Source of the DNA: Parvularcula sp038749595
GTDB taxonomy: Bacteria > Pseudomonadota > Alphaproteobacteria > Caulobacterales > Parvularculaceae
Length of the DNA: 64,000 nt
Direction of reading: 5' to 3'
NCBI GenBank assembly: GCA_038749595.1
Contig: JBCDHW010000008.1
Span: 106,499-170,498, forward strand
The translations under genes and the position numbers were made by a program. Below, one piece after another: positions 29,142 through 37,679 of the stretch. The notes below the pieces were generated by a model. The model had not been told where the DNA came from. It worked only from the letters and a program-made list of their open reading frames with translations, and did no database searches. How positions within the stretch are numbered: position 1 is the first letter of the stretch; every line of letters begins with the position of its first letter.

Positions 29142-30185
29142 TCAGCCAGCGTCAGCTTGAGACGCCGGAGCGCTCGCTGCGTTGCGGTCGAAGATCGCGT
29201 GGGCGCCGAGATCGACGCGTGTCTCGGAGGCCATTTGTGTACGGTAGAAATCAAACAAGCGATCCCGACCGAATGACGGCGTAGCGTCCGCGTCGTAACG
29301 GCCCGCCTCGTGATCCCAAAGAAGCATCGCCTCGGTCCCATAATAGTGGGCGATCCTGAGGAACTCGGCTTTGGTTTGAAGCGCGGGGATCGCTGTCCCG
29401 ACGGCGTCTAAGACGCGGGCAAGGCTTCTGAAAAGTCCGGCGGGTACGGATTGAAACCGCGGCGACCGACCGGCGAGACGGAACAGCTCCTCGCCCATCT
29501 CCCGTGGTGAGATGGCGGGTCCGGGCCCGCCGATTGGGAGGACCCGGTTCGCAAGTTCCGGATCACTGAGGCACAGGACGAGAAAGTCGGCGAGGTCGCG
29601 ATCGCTGATCGGCTTGCTTGGTGTTGCGGAGCCATCGCCAAAAACCAAGAACGCCTTGCCGCGCTTTACCCTGTCGATCTGCCCACTGACGGATTTGAAG
29701 AACGCCGTGGGCCGGACGATGGAGTAGGTGAGGCCGCTGGCGATGACGTCCTGCTCGAAAGTGAGCTTCGCCTTCTGAAAGGCAAGGCGCGGTTTCTGCA
29801 CACAGAGCGCTGAGAGGACGATGACGTGGGAGACGCCTGCCTGCTGCGCTGCGGTGAGGGCGTTGCTGTTCGCGGTATAGTCGATGGCCCAGGCATCTTT
29901 CGGCGCGCCGTTGCGCGAGGCCAAACAGGTGACCAGCGCGTCAAATCTCTCTCCGCGGAAGCCGTGGTTGGCCAGAGCGTCAGGGTCTGTCACCTCGCCA
30001 AAGCGGCAGGTTGCGCCGGACAGCGCGCGGGCGACGCCTTCACTCTTCGCCGGTGTCGGCTGACGAACAAAGCATGTGACCTGGTGCCCCGCTGCCAGCA
30101 AAGCCTGCGCTGTCGCTTGACCGATAGTGCCGGTCGCGCCGAGCAACATGACCCTTTTTGGAGGGGAGGGTGGAGGGAGGGGCAT
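29142..30185 (-). CDS. bciA: 8-vinyl reductase of (bacterio)chlorophyll synthesis (BciA type)
   Basis: A 347-residue NAD(P)H-binding Rossmann protein of the NmrA/SDR type. The N-terminal KRVMLLGATGTIGQATAQALL binds NADPH. The C-terminal region HYYGTEAMLLWDHEAGRYDADATP, followed by FGRDRLFDFYR, is the distinctive ending of BciA, the enzyme that reduces the C8 vinyl group of divinyl (proto)chlorophyllide. Length fits the family. ATG 30185 is preferred; a GTG at 30209 would add eight residues. Divergent placement from the LPOR gene, with a 219-base shared promoter region, strongly supports a role in bacteriochlorophyll synthesis. A generic epimerase-like function is the alternative if the C-terminal match is misleading. 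Confidence 0.85.
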   Translation of the reverse strand: MPLPPPSPPKRVMLLGATGTIGQATAQALLAAGHQVTCFVRQPTPAKSEGVARALSGATCRFGEVTDPDALANHGFRGERFDALVTCLASRNGAPKDAWAIDYTANSNALTAAQQAGVSHVIVLSALCVQKPRLAFQKAKLTFEQDVIASGLTYSIVRPTAFFKSVSGQIDRVKRGKAFLVFGDGSATPSKPISDRDLADFLVLCLSDPELANRVLPIGGPGPAISPREMGEELFRLAGRSPRFQSVPAGLFRSLARVLDAVGTAIPALQTKAEFLRIAHYYGTEAMLLWDHEAGRYDADATPSFGRDRLFDFYRTQMASETRVDLGAHAIFDRNAASAPASQADAG

Positions 30186-30404
30186 TGACGTCACTTCGGG
30201 ATCAGGCACGGCGCGTTCCTCCGCTGGGTTTTCAGCGAGTTAGTGCGAATTATTCGGCCAACAATGTCGCTGCCGGTCACCGCTGCGGCATCTCGTTGCG
30301 CGGGCGGCACAAGACGTTGCCCAGCACCGCACTGCACCTAGCTCCCTCGCATCAGGATACCGCCCCTTGCTGGACGGGCTCCGCGCTTTGACGAAAGGCC
30401 CACG

Positions 30405-31451
30405 ATGATCCCAGAGCAGCCGCAAACCGCGATTATTACAGGCGCTTCGTCAGGGGTCGGGCTATTTACAGCGAGAGCTTTAGCTGGTCGTGGCTGGCGC
30501 ATCATCATGGCCTGCCGCAATGTCGTTCGTGCTCGCGAGGCGGCTGAGCTGGAAGGGATCTCTGCGGCGCAGCGGGTGATGTTGCCGCTGGATTTGGGAT
30601 CCCTCGAAAGCGTTCGGATCTTCGTCGCTGCGTTCAGGGACTTGGAGCTTCCGCTCGATGCTTTGGTTTGCAACGCTGCCACCTATCAACCGCTGCTCAA
30701 GCAGCCCCGGCGCTCCCCTGAAGGGTATGAGTTGACGGTGGCGACGAACCACCTTGGCCACTTCTTGCTCGCCCGATCGTTGTTGCCTGACTTGGCGCGA
30801 TCAACCCGCTCCCCGCGGCTCGTTACGCTCGGCACAGTCACGGCAAACGCGGAGGAGATCGGCGGCAAGATTCCCATTCCTGCGCCCGCCGACTTAGGAA
30901 CCCTCCGCGGCCTGGAGGCAGGCTTCACGGGGCCAACCGCCATGATCGACGGCGGGGCTTTCAAAGCCGGCAAAGCCTATAAAGACAGCAAGCTCTGCAA
31001 CATGATCATCAGCCGCGAGTTCCACCGGCGTTATCACGAGGAGACCGGGATCGGCTTTGCGACGGTGTATCCCGGCTGCGTCGCGGACACGCAGCTGTTC
31101 CGCGCAACGCCGCTGCTCTTTCAAAAGGTTTTCCCATGGTTCCAGAAGAACGTCACCGGCGGCTATGTTTCCCAAATGCTGGCCGGGGAGCGGGTTGCGG
31201 ACACCGTGGCTGATCCCGAATTTGCAGCCTCTGGCGTGCATTGGAGCTGGGGCAACCGGCAAAAGCCGGGGCAGGCTGCGTTTGACCAGCCTTTGACTGC
31301 AAGCGCGCAGGATGTGGTCCAGGCGGCGAAACTATGGGACCTTAGCGCTCAGCTCACGGGGGTGCCGTCACTTCCGAACGACTGGTTTGGAGCTGCGGCA
31401 GCGCGCGCGGCGCAAGATGGCGCCCGCTTCGCCGCTAGCGGTAACGCTTAG
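30405..31451 (+). CDS. por: Light-dependent NADPH:protochlorophyllide oxidoreductase (LPOR)
   Basis: A 348-residue short-chain dehydrogenase with LPOR-specific features. TGASSGVGLFTARALAGRGW binds NADPH, and LPLDLGSLESVRIFVAAFR and LDALVCNAATYQPL follow. TNHLGHFLLARSLL precedes the LPOR insert region with GTLRGLEAGFTGPTAMIDGG. The catalytic pair is Tyr192/Lys196 in AYKDSKLCN, close to Tyr189/Lys193 of the cyanobacterial enzyme, and Cys225 in VYPGC lies where the conserved pigment-site cysteine is expected. HRRYHEETGI and SGVHWSWGNRQ are also LPOR-typical. The enzyme reduces the C17-C18 bond of protochlorophyllide using light. ATG 30405 follows AAAGG. Neighbours bciA and the BLUF photoreceptor gene fit. 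Its presence in an alphaproteobacterium implies horizontal origin. Confidence 0.93.
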   Translation: MIPEQPQTAIITGASSGVGLFTARALAGRGWRIIMACRNVVRAREAAELEGISAAQRVMLPLDLGSLESVRIFVAAFRDLELPLDALVCNAATYQPLLKQPRRSPEGYELTVATNHLGHFLLARSLLPDLARSTRSPRLVTLGTVTANAEEIGGKIPIPAPADLGTLRGLEAGFTGPTAMIDGGAFKAGKAYKDSKLCNMIISREFHRRYHEETGIGFATVYPGCVADTQLFRATPLLFQKVFPWFQKNVTGGYVSQMLAGERVADTVADPEFAASGVHWSWGNRQKPGQAAFDQPLTASAQDVVQAAKLWDLSAQLTGVPSLPNDWFGAAAARAAQDGARFAASGNA

Positions 31452-31640
31452 CAGCGCGCTTCCTCTTTCCGGTGGAACTTTCGCCGCAGCGCCGGTGTCT
31501 GCGTTTTAGAATGACGAGAAGCGGGTCCACGCGGCCCGCCGAGAGTTGGAGCGCGCGTTCGTGGTGTTTGTTTCAGTGGTTTGGCGTGCGCATCCTTGGC
31601 GAGGCCGCTTGGCAGCGCACGGTTTGTCGGGGGCGGCCAA

Positions 31641-32954
31641 GTGTTAGGACAAGTCCGCCTCTCCGATCCCGCGCGCTGGACGGGGGTCCCTCCGCTGTTC
31701 CCGCAAGAACCGCTTTTGGCGATCGGTTACCGGAGCAGGTTCACCACCCCGCTCGATCCTGACGCGCTCGCGAGCCTTGTTGCCCACGCGCGCCGCGCGA
31801 ACGCAGCCGCTGGCGTTTCGGGCATCCTCATCCTCGACGCCGGCGAGGTGTTCCAGTGGATCGAGGGACCTGAAAGCGCAGTTGAAGCCCTGATGGCAAA
31901 AATCGCCGCAGACCCGCGCCATGCTGATATCCAAGTCCTTCAGCATACAGAGCTCGACCACCGGCTGTTCGGCCCTTGGACCATGCTGATGGCCTCCGGT
32001 CCGGAGCGTTTGCAGACACTTGATCGCGGAGTATCCGTCGTTCCGCGTTCGGTTCTTGTTGCTTTGCGCGAAGGTGGTCTCACACCGCGGGAAGTGTTGG
32101 CCCGCTCCGCCGACGACCTGCGCCCAACTGTCCACGCGTTCAAACAGACCCGCGCCGCAGCTGAACCGCGGATCTCCGCCTGGCGCTTCAACGCGCACCA
32201 CGTTGCGTCGCGTGTCGATGCGTGCCTGAGGGTTGGGTTGCGGGCCTCGCTTCCGCCCCTGCGCGATCAGGGCCTGTCGCTCGCGGCGGGCGGCCTCGCG
32301 CAACTCGTGCTTGAAGATGATCAAGACGCGGCGGAACATCTCGTTGAACGGATGGCTGCACCGCGTGCTGATCGTCTTGCCGTACAGATCGACCTGTTTG
32401 AAGACGCGGCGCGGCGGCTCGGTGATCACCACCATGACGGTTGGTATCAAGAGCAAATGCTGCATGGTGCGCTCACCAACATCATTCGTTTAGTCCGCCG
32501 CTTGAACAGCAAGGCATCCCCAATGCCGCAGCACCAAGGTTTTGCGCGGCCTCGGGTGCTGGTCACGACGCTACCCGGCGCCAAGCATTTTTTGGGGGCA
32601 ATCCTCGCAGCGGAAGTTCTCTGGCAGAGGGGAGCACGGCCATTTCTCGCCTTTCCGAAATGTGCCGATGAGGTCGTGACAATGCTCGGCGAGGCGGCGT
32701 TCGATGCGGTGCACATAGCGCTGGACAGTGCGGTCATCCGAACAAGTGAGGTGGCCCAGACGCCTGCCTTGGTCGGCGCTGCACGAAAAGTGTCGCGAAA
32801 CGCGGGTCTCGTGGTCACAGCGACAGGTCGGTTCACGGCCGAGACAGACCAAGCTGCGCCGCGGTTGGCTGTGGATGAGGCCTTCGCATCGGCCCTGCAA
32901 ACGGTGCAGATCATCGACAACGCGCCGCTCGGTGCAACCAGCCGGATGGCTTGA
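31641..32954 (+). CDS. AppA-like BLUF photoreceptor with C-terminal SCHIC (B12/haem-type) domain
   Basis: A ~437-residue protein, close to the 450 of Rhodobacter AppA. The BLUF domain (residues ~24-116) keeps Tyr30, Asn54, Gln72, Trp113 and Met115, with exactly the spacing of AppA Tyr21, Asn45, Gln63, Trp104 and Met106, so it should bind FAD and sense blue light. A helical linker follows. A Rossmann-like domain (residues ~303-400) then has LPGAKHFLGAILAAEVL, whose His316 matches the axial-ligand histidine of AppA/AerR SCHIC domains. AppA antagonises the photosynthesis repressor PpsR in response to light and redox. The start is uncertain: GTG 31641 after a G-rich stretch is chosen, with TTG 31581 as alternative. 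AppA's C-terminal Cys-rich tail is not seen. Confidence 0.88.
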   Translation: MLGQVRLSDPARWTGVPPLFPQEPLLAIGYRSRFTTPLDPDALASLVAHARRANAAAGVSGILILDAGEVFQWIEGPESAVEALMAKIAADPRHADIQVLQHTELDHRLFGPWTMLMASGPERLQTLDRGVSVVPRSVLVALREGGLTPREVLARSADDLRPTVHAFKQTRAAAEPRISAWRFNAHHVASRVDACLRVGLRASLPPLRDQGLSLAAGGLAQLVLEDDQDAAEHLVERMAAPRADRLAVQIDLFEDAARRLGDHHHDGWYQEQMLHGALTNIIRLVRRLNSKASPMPQHQGFARPRVLVTTLPGAKHFLGAILAAEVLWQRGARPFLAFPKCADEVVTMLGEAAFDAVHIALDSAVIRTSEVAQTPALVGAARKVSRNAGLVVTATGRFTAETDQAAPRLAVDEAFASALQTVQIIDNAPLGATSRMA

Positions 32955-33166
32955 CCCCTCGCGAGGCCACCGAACCGGAGTGAATTGGCCGATTTCACTC
33001 GACGGGTGCTCGGGTATGGCCGAGAACAGCGAAATTCGCCCATGTCTGCGGGGGGCCTTTGTCCCTTTGTTTATCTCGACTATGCTGTGGTTCAGAAAAC
33101 AATGACGCTGGACAACGGCGCGCGGCCGCTGCGCCAAATGCGTCGCGATACGACGGGGAACGACCG

Positions 33167-34390
33167 ATGCTCGACACGCTGCCAACCCTGAAAGCGAAAG
33201 ACAGACCGGATCTTTCAAGCTTCACCTGGGACGACCCACTCCTGCTCGATGATCAGCTTACAGACGATGAGCGGATGATCCGCGACTCGGCCCGAAGCTA
33301 TGCTCAGGAGAAACTGCAGAGCCGCGTGGGGGACGCCTACGAGAACGAGACCACGGACCCATCGATTTTCCGTGAGATGGGCGAAATGGGCCTCCTCGGC
33401 GCGACGCTCCCCGAGGAGTATGGCGGGGTCAACGCGTCTTACGTCGCCTACGGACTAGTAGCGCGTGAAGTTGAGCGGGTCGACAGCGGTTACCGCTCGA
33501 TGATGAGTGTCCAGTCGTCGTTGGTGATGTACCCCATCTACGCCTACGGCAGCGAAGAGCAGCGGCAAAAATATCTCCCTGGCCTCGCCAAGGGAACCCT
33601 GATCGGATGCTTCGGCTTAACCGAGCCAGACGCCGGCTCCGATCCCGCCGCCATGAAAACCCGCGCCGAAAAGACAGACAACGGCTACCGGATCAGCGGC
33701 TCGAAGATGTGGATCTCTAATTCTCCCATTGCTGATGTTTTTGTCGTTTGGGCGAAATCCGACGCCCACGACGGAAAAATTCGCGGCTTTATCCTCGAGA
33801 AAGGCATGGCTGGCCTCTCCGCGCCCAAAGTTGGGAACAAGCTTTCCTTGCGCGCTTCAATCACCGGCGAGATCGTCATGGACGGCGTGAAAGTCGGCGA
33901 AGATGCGCTTCTTCCCAACGTACAAGGACTAAAAGGTCCATTCGGCTGCTTGAACCGGGCGCGCTACGGTATTTCCTGGGGCGTTATGGGGTCTGCGGAA
34001 TATTGCTGGCACGCCGCGCGCCAATATGGCCTTGACCGCAAACAGTTCGACAAGCCCCTGGCGCAAACGCAGCTTTTCCAGAAGAAGCTGGCGGACATGC
34101 AAACAGAAATCACGCTTGGTCTGCAGGCAAGCCTGCGCGTGGGGCGCCTAATGGATGATGCACGCGCGGCGCCGGAGATGATTTCCATCGTTAAGCGGAA
34201 CAATTGCGGCAAAGCTCTGGGCATCGCGCGGCAAGCCCGAGACATGCACGGCGGCAATGGGATCTCAGGCGAATTCCACGTCATTCGGCATATGATCAAC
34301 CTCGAAACGGTGAACACGTATGAGGGTACACACGACGTACACGCCCTCATTTTAGGACGTGCACAGACGGGTCTTCAGGCATTCTTTTAG
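33167..34390 (+). CDS. gcdH: Glutaryl-CoA dehydrogenase (acyl-CoA dehydrogenase family)
   Basis: A 407-residue FAD-dependent dehydrogenase. FGLTEPDAGSDPAAMKTRAE and SGSKMWISNSPIADVFVVWAKS are family signatures, and the RSMMSVQSSLVMYPI region and NTYEGTHDVHALILGRA (catalytic glutamate) are typical of glutaryl-CoA dehydrogenase. It oxidatively decarboxylates glutaryl-CoA to crotonyl-CoA in lysine and tryptophan breakdown. ATG 33167 is preferred over the longer frame to 33059. It heads a rightward run followed 22 bases later by the E1 fusion gene. The nearby CoA-transferase and ALDH7 genes support a lysine/glutarate assignment. Confidence 0.92.
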   Translation: MLDTLPTLKAKDRPDLSSFTWDDPLLLDDQLTDDERMIRDSARSYAQEKLQSRVGDAYENETTDPSIFREMGEMGLLGATLPEEYGGVNASYVAYGLVAREVERVDSGYRSMMSVQSSLVMYPIYAYGSEEQRQKYLPGLAKGTLIGCFGLTEPDAGSDPAAMKTRAEKTDNGYRISGSKMWISNSPIADVFVVWAKSDAHDGKIRGFILEKGMAGLSAPKVGNKLSLRASITGEIVMDGVKVGEDALLPNVQGLKGPFGCLNRARYGISWGVMGSAEYCWHAARQYGLDRKQFDKPLAQTQLFQKKLADMQTEITLGLQASLRVGRLMDDARAAPEMISIVKRNNCGKALGIARQARDMHGGNGISGEFHVIRHMINLETVNTYEGTHDVHALILGRAQTGLQAFF

Positions 34391-34411
34391 AGCCCGGGCG
34401 GGGCAAGCGCC

Positions 34412-36634
34412 ATGGATCGCGCCGAGATCGTCCACGCAAATTTTCTGCGTCGCGTCGCGGATGAAGACCTGCCTCCTGTAGGCCAGCTTAGCCTAAGCGA
34501 TGCTGAGCTGACGCCAGAAGCCTTGGCTGAGATTTTTCACGCGCAAGTCTTAAGCCGGCAGCTCGATCGTATTTCGCGCAAGCTGCAGGCGCGGGGTGAA
34601 GGGTTTTATACGATCGGATCGTCAGGGCACGAAGGCAATGCCGCGATCGCCGCGGCGCTGCGTGTCACGGACCCGGCATTTCTCCACTACCGCGATGCAG
34701 CCTTCCAAATCGCCCGATCGCGGCAACTCCCTGGCCAGACGCCCCTCTGGGACATGCTGCTGAGCTTTACAACGTCGTCGGACGATCCAATTTCAGGCGG
34801 TCGGCACAAGGTCTTGGGCTCTAAAGCGCTCAGCATACCGCCGCAAACATCAACGATCGCTTCGCACCTGCCCAAAGCGGTGGGTGCGGCTTATTCCATC
34901 GGTCTTGCTAAGCATTGCCAGCCGGAGCATCGCACGTATTCTGACGACGCTATTGTGCTCTGTTCGTTCGGCGACGCGTCGCTCAATCATTCAACAGCAC
35001 AAGGAGCAATCAACACCGCGGGCTGGACAGCTTACCAGGGTGTGCCGCTTCCCCTTTTGTTCGTGTGCGAAGATAACGGCATCGGCATTTCCGTCAAAAC
35101 TCCAGGCGGATGGGTTGAGGCAAACCTCAAAAATCGTCCGGGGCTCGCCTATGTCGCGTGCAATGGTCTCGACGTTGTTGAGACGTATGCCGCTGTCAGG
35201 AGTTGCCAGGCCTGGATGAGGCGGCATAAGAAACCCGTCGCGTTGCATATGCGCTGTGTACGACTCTATGGCCACGCCGGTGCTGATGCGCAGCAGGCTT
35301 ATATGGCCAAAGACGAGATCGAAGCGGCCGAGGCCAACGATCCACTCTTGCATACCGCGGCACGACTCATCAGTGAGCAGATCTTTACACCATCTGACAT
35401 TATTGATGCTTACACCAAGACCGGCGAGCGGGTCGCAAGAGCGGCGGAGGACGCGATCACTCGTCCGAAGCTCCGTACTGCAGAAGCTGTCATGGCCAGT
35501 ATCGTGCCGCCGAAACGCCCTTGCTCATCCCCGGCAGAGGCGGAAAAATCCAAGCGATCAGAAATCTTTGGCACGTCGGACATGCGGTTGATGGCCGAGC
35601 CGCAGCACATGGCGAAGCTGATCAACCTTACACTGACAGATCTGATGCGCGACCATCAAGAGATTGTCCTGGCAGGCGAAGATGTTGGGTGCAAAGGCGG
35701 TGTCTACGGCGTTACCCAAAAGCTCCAGCAACGGTTCGGCGCACGCCGCGTTATCGATACGCTCCTCGACGAGCAGTCAATTCTCGGCCTTGCCATTGGC
35801 CTTGGGCAGAACGGCTTTGTCCCGATGCCGGAAATCCAATTTCTCGCCTATCTTCACAATGCGGAGGATCAAATTCGCGGGGAGGCGGCGACGTTATCCT
35901 TCTTCTCGAATGGTCAGTTCACGAACCCAATGGTGATGCGCATCGCTGGTCTCGGCTATCAGAAGGGGTTTGGCGGTCACTTCCATAACGATAATTCGTT
36001 GGCGGTGCTCCGCGATATACCAGGCATTGTCATCGCATGCCCGTCCCGGGGAGACGACGCAGCGTTGATGCTGCGCGAATGCGTACGGCTTGCCCGCGAA
36101 GAGCAACGGGTTGTCGCGTTTATCGAGCCTATCGCTCTCTACATGACGCGAGATTTGTATACGGATGGCGATAATCAATGGGCGTGTGTTTATCCCACGC
36201 CGGGCAATGAGAAGATTACGCTGGGATCCGTCGGTGTACGGGGCAAGGGGACCGACTTGGCCATTGTCTCCTACGCCAATGGGTATTATCGCTCTCTACA
36301 GGCACAGAAAATTCTTCTCGACGAGTACGGGATTGATGCGCGTGTTGTGGATCTGCGATGGCTCGCGCCGCTTCCTGAAAAGGCGCTGCTCGACGTGACT
36401 GATCCGTGTCAAGAAGTTCTTGTTGTCGATGAATGTCGATCGACTGGGTCTCAGAGTGAGGAGCTGGTCACACTCTTCGCCGAAAAACGTTCAAGGATTG
36501 CTGCGCGGTATACGGCCGAAGACAGCTTCATCCCCACCGGGCCGTCCTACGCGTCGACACTGCCCAGTTGTGAAGGTATCGTCGCCGCCGTGTTACGCGT
36601 CGCGAATGCTCATAAAGTCAACGTGATAGCGTAA
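34412..36634 (+). CDS. Thiamine-dependent 2-oxoacid dehydrogenase E1, fused alpha and beta subunits
   Basis: A 740-residue fusion. The first ~370 residues are E1-alpha-like: GFYTIGSSGHEGNAAIA, SGGRHKVLGS, and the thiamine-diphosphate motif CSFGDASLNHSTAQGAIN ending in CEDNGIGIS. A charged linker (~375-395) leads to the E1-beta half (~400-740), with LAGEDVGCKGGVYGVTQKL, DTLLDEQSILGLAIGLGQNGF and DLRWLAPLPEKALL. Such enzymes decarboxylate a 2-oxoacid and pass the acyl group to a lipoyl E2. No E2 or E3 gene is in the window. In this setting 2-oxoadipate is a reasonable substrate guess, but branched-chain 2-oxoacids are possible. The stop abuts the next gene's ATG without a gap. Confidence 0.85.
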   Translation: MDRAEIVHANFLRRVADEDLPPVGQLSLSDAELTPEALAEIFHAQVLSRQLDRISRKLQARGEGFYTIGSSGHEGNAAIAAALRVTDPAFLHYRDAAFQIARSRQLPGQTPLWDMLLSFTTSSDDPISGGRHKVLGSKALSIPPQTSTIASHLPKAVGAAYSIGLAKHCQPEHRTYSDDAIVLCSFGDASLNHSTAQGAINTAGWTAYQGVPLPLLFVCEDNGIGISVKTPGGWVEANLKNRPGLAYVACNGLDVVETYAAVRSCQAWMRRHKKPVALHMRCVRLYGHAGADAQQAYMAKDEIEAAEANDPLLHTAARLISEQIFTPSDIIDAYTKTGERVARAAEDAITRPKLRTAEAVMASIVPPKRPCSSPAEAEKSKRSEIFGTSDMRLMAEPQHMAKLINLTLTDLMRDHQEIVLAGEDVGCKGGVYGVTQKLQQRFGARRVIDTLLDEQSILGLAIGLGQNGFVPMPEIQFLAYLHNAEDQIRGEAATLSFFSNGQFTNPMVMRIAGLGYQKGFGGHFHNDNSLAVLRDIPGIVIACPSRGDDAALMLRECVRLAREEQRVVAFIEPIALYMTRDLYTDGDNQWACVYPTPGNEKITLGSVGVRGKGTDLAIVSYANGYYRSLQAQKILLDEYGIDARVVDLRWLAPLPEKALLDVTDPCQEVLVVDECRSTGSQSEELVTLFAEKRSRIAARYTAEDSFIPTGPSYASTLPSCEGIVAAVLRVANAHKVNVIA

Positions 36635-37663
36635 ATGAAAAAACGATCAGCACTCATCGTTGCGCCTGGTCGCGGGACCTACAACAAAGATGAGCTTGGG
36701 TATCTGCGCCGTTATCATCCGCACCAACGCGGGATGTTTGATCGGTTTGACGAACAACGAGTCGCCAAGGGTCAAACGACGCTGAAAGATCTCGACGGGG
36801 CCGACCGTTTTTCGCTTGCAACCATGACCCGGGGCGATAACGCGTCTGCGCTGATTTACGCGTGTGCGTATGCTGACTTTACGAGCATCTCAGAGGCCTT
36901 TGAAATCGTTGCAGTAAGCGGGAACTCGATGGGCTGGTACATCGCCTTGGCGTGTGCGGGTGCATTGAGCGCCGACGACGGTTTTCGCTTGGTGAATACC
37001 ATGGGTACCCTGATGCAAGAGTCGCTCATCGGTGGACAGATGATTTATCCGTTTGTCGACGAAGAGTGGCGCCCGATCCCTGGCAAGCGCGAGGCCCTCC
37101 TGGCGATGACACGCACGATACCCGGGTTGGAACTTTCGATCGATCTCGGGGGAATGATCGTCTTCGGCGGCGATGAGGAAGCTCTCGAAGCGGCTGAACA
37201 CGCGTTAGAGCCCGTAGGCGGACGGTTCCCCATGCGCTTGGCGAACCATGCAGCGTTCCATACACGGATGCAGAATCCGGTTGCAGAGCGCGGTCGTCGT
37301 GAACTGTCTTTAGCGCTGTTTGACCAGCCTGCGATCCCACTCGTTGACGGTCGTGGGCACGCGTGGTTTCCAAAAGCCACCGATGTCGAGGCGCTTTATA
37401 AATATACGCTTGGTCATCAAGTGGTTGAACCGTATAACTTTTCAGCGTCGGTCAAGAATGCCGTACGGGAGTTCGCGCCCGACGTTATTATTGTTCTCGG
37501 CCCAGGTACGACCCTTGGAGGGTCAGTGGCGCAAAGTCTCATTCAAATCGATTGGCGCGGGTTGTCTTCTAAACAAGCCTTTATTGATCGGCAGGCTGAG
37601 GATCCTTTGGTTCTTTCGATGGGTATGCCCGCGCAGCGTATGGTGGTAACACCTAATCAGTAA
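36635..37663 (+). CDS. FabD-like acyltransferase
   Basis: A 342-residue protein resembling malonyl-CoA:ACP transacylase. EIVAVSGNSMGWYIALACAGALS holds the nucleophile serine in a GxSxG-type elbow. RLANHAAFHTRMQNPVAE contains the HAAFHT stretch matching the catalytic-histidine region of FabD, and VVEPYNFSASVKNAV follows. The N-terminal region (YLRRYHPHQRGMFDRFDEQR) differs from canonical FabD, which starts its P-loop-like GQG motif early, so this is a divergent branch. ATG directly follows the E1-fusion TAA, so the two are almost certainly co-translated. Its substrate is unknown; a role in handling the acyl group made by E1 is my inference. Confidence 0.75.
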   Translation: MKKRSALIVAPGRGTYNKDELGYLRRYHPHQRGMFDRFDEQRVAKGQTTLKDLDGADRFSLATMTRGDNASALIYACAYADFTSISEAFEIVAVSGNSMGWYIALACAGALSADDGFRLVNTMGTLMQESLIGGQMIYPFVDEEWRPIPGKREALLAMTRTIPGLELSIDLGGMIVFGGDEEALEAAEHALEPVGGRFPMRLANHAAFHTRMQNPVAERGRRELSLALFDQPAIPLVDGRGHAWFPKATDVEALYKYTLGHQVVEPYNFSASVKNAVREFAPDVIIVLGPGTTLGGSVAQSLIQIDWRGLSSKQAFIDRQAEDPLVLSMGMPAQRMVVTPNQ

Positions 37664-37679
37664 ACGAATTATCGCACGA

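Noticed and set aside
30405..31451. Generic short-chain dehydrogenase or retinol dehydrogenase
   Set aside because: The LPOR insert region, VYPGC cysteine, SGVHWSW ending and the bciA/BLUF neighbours are specific to LPOR.
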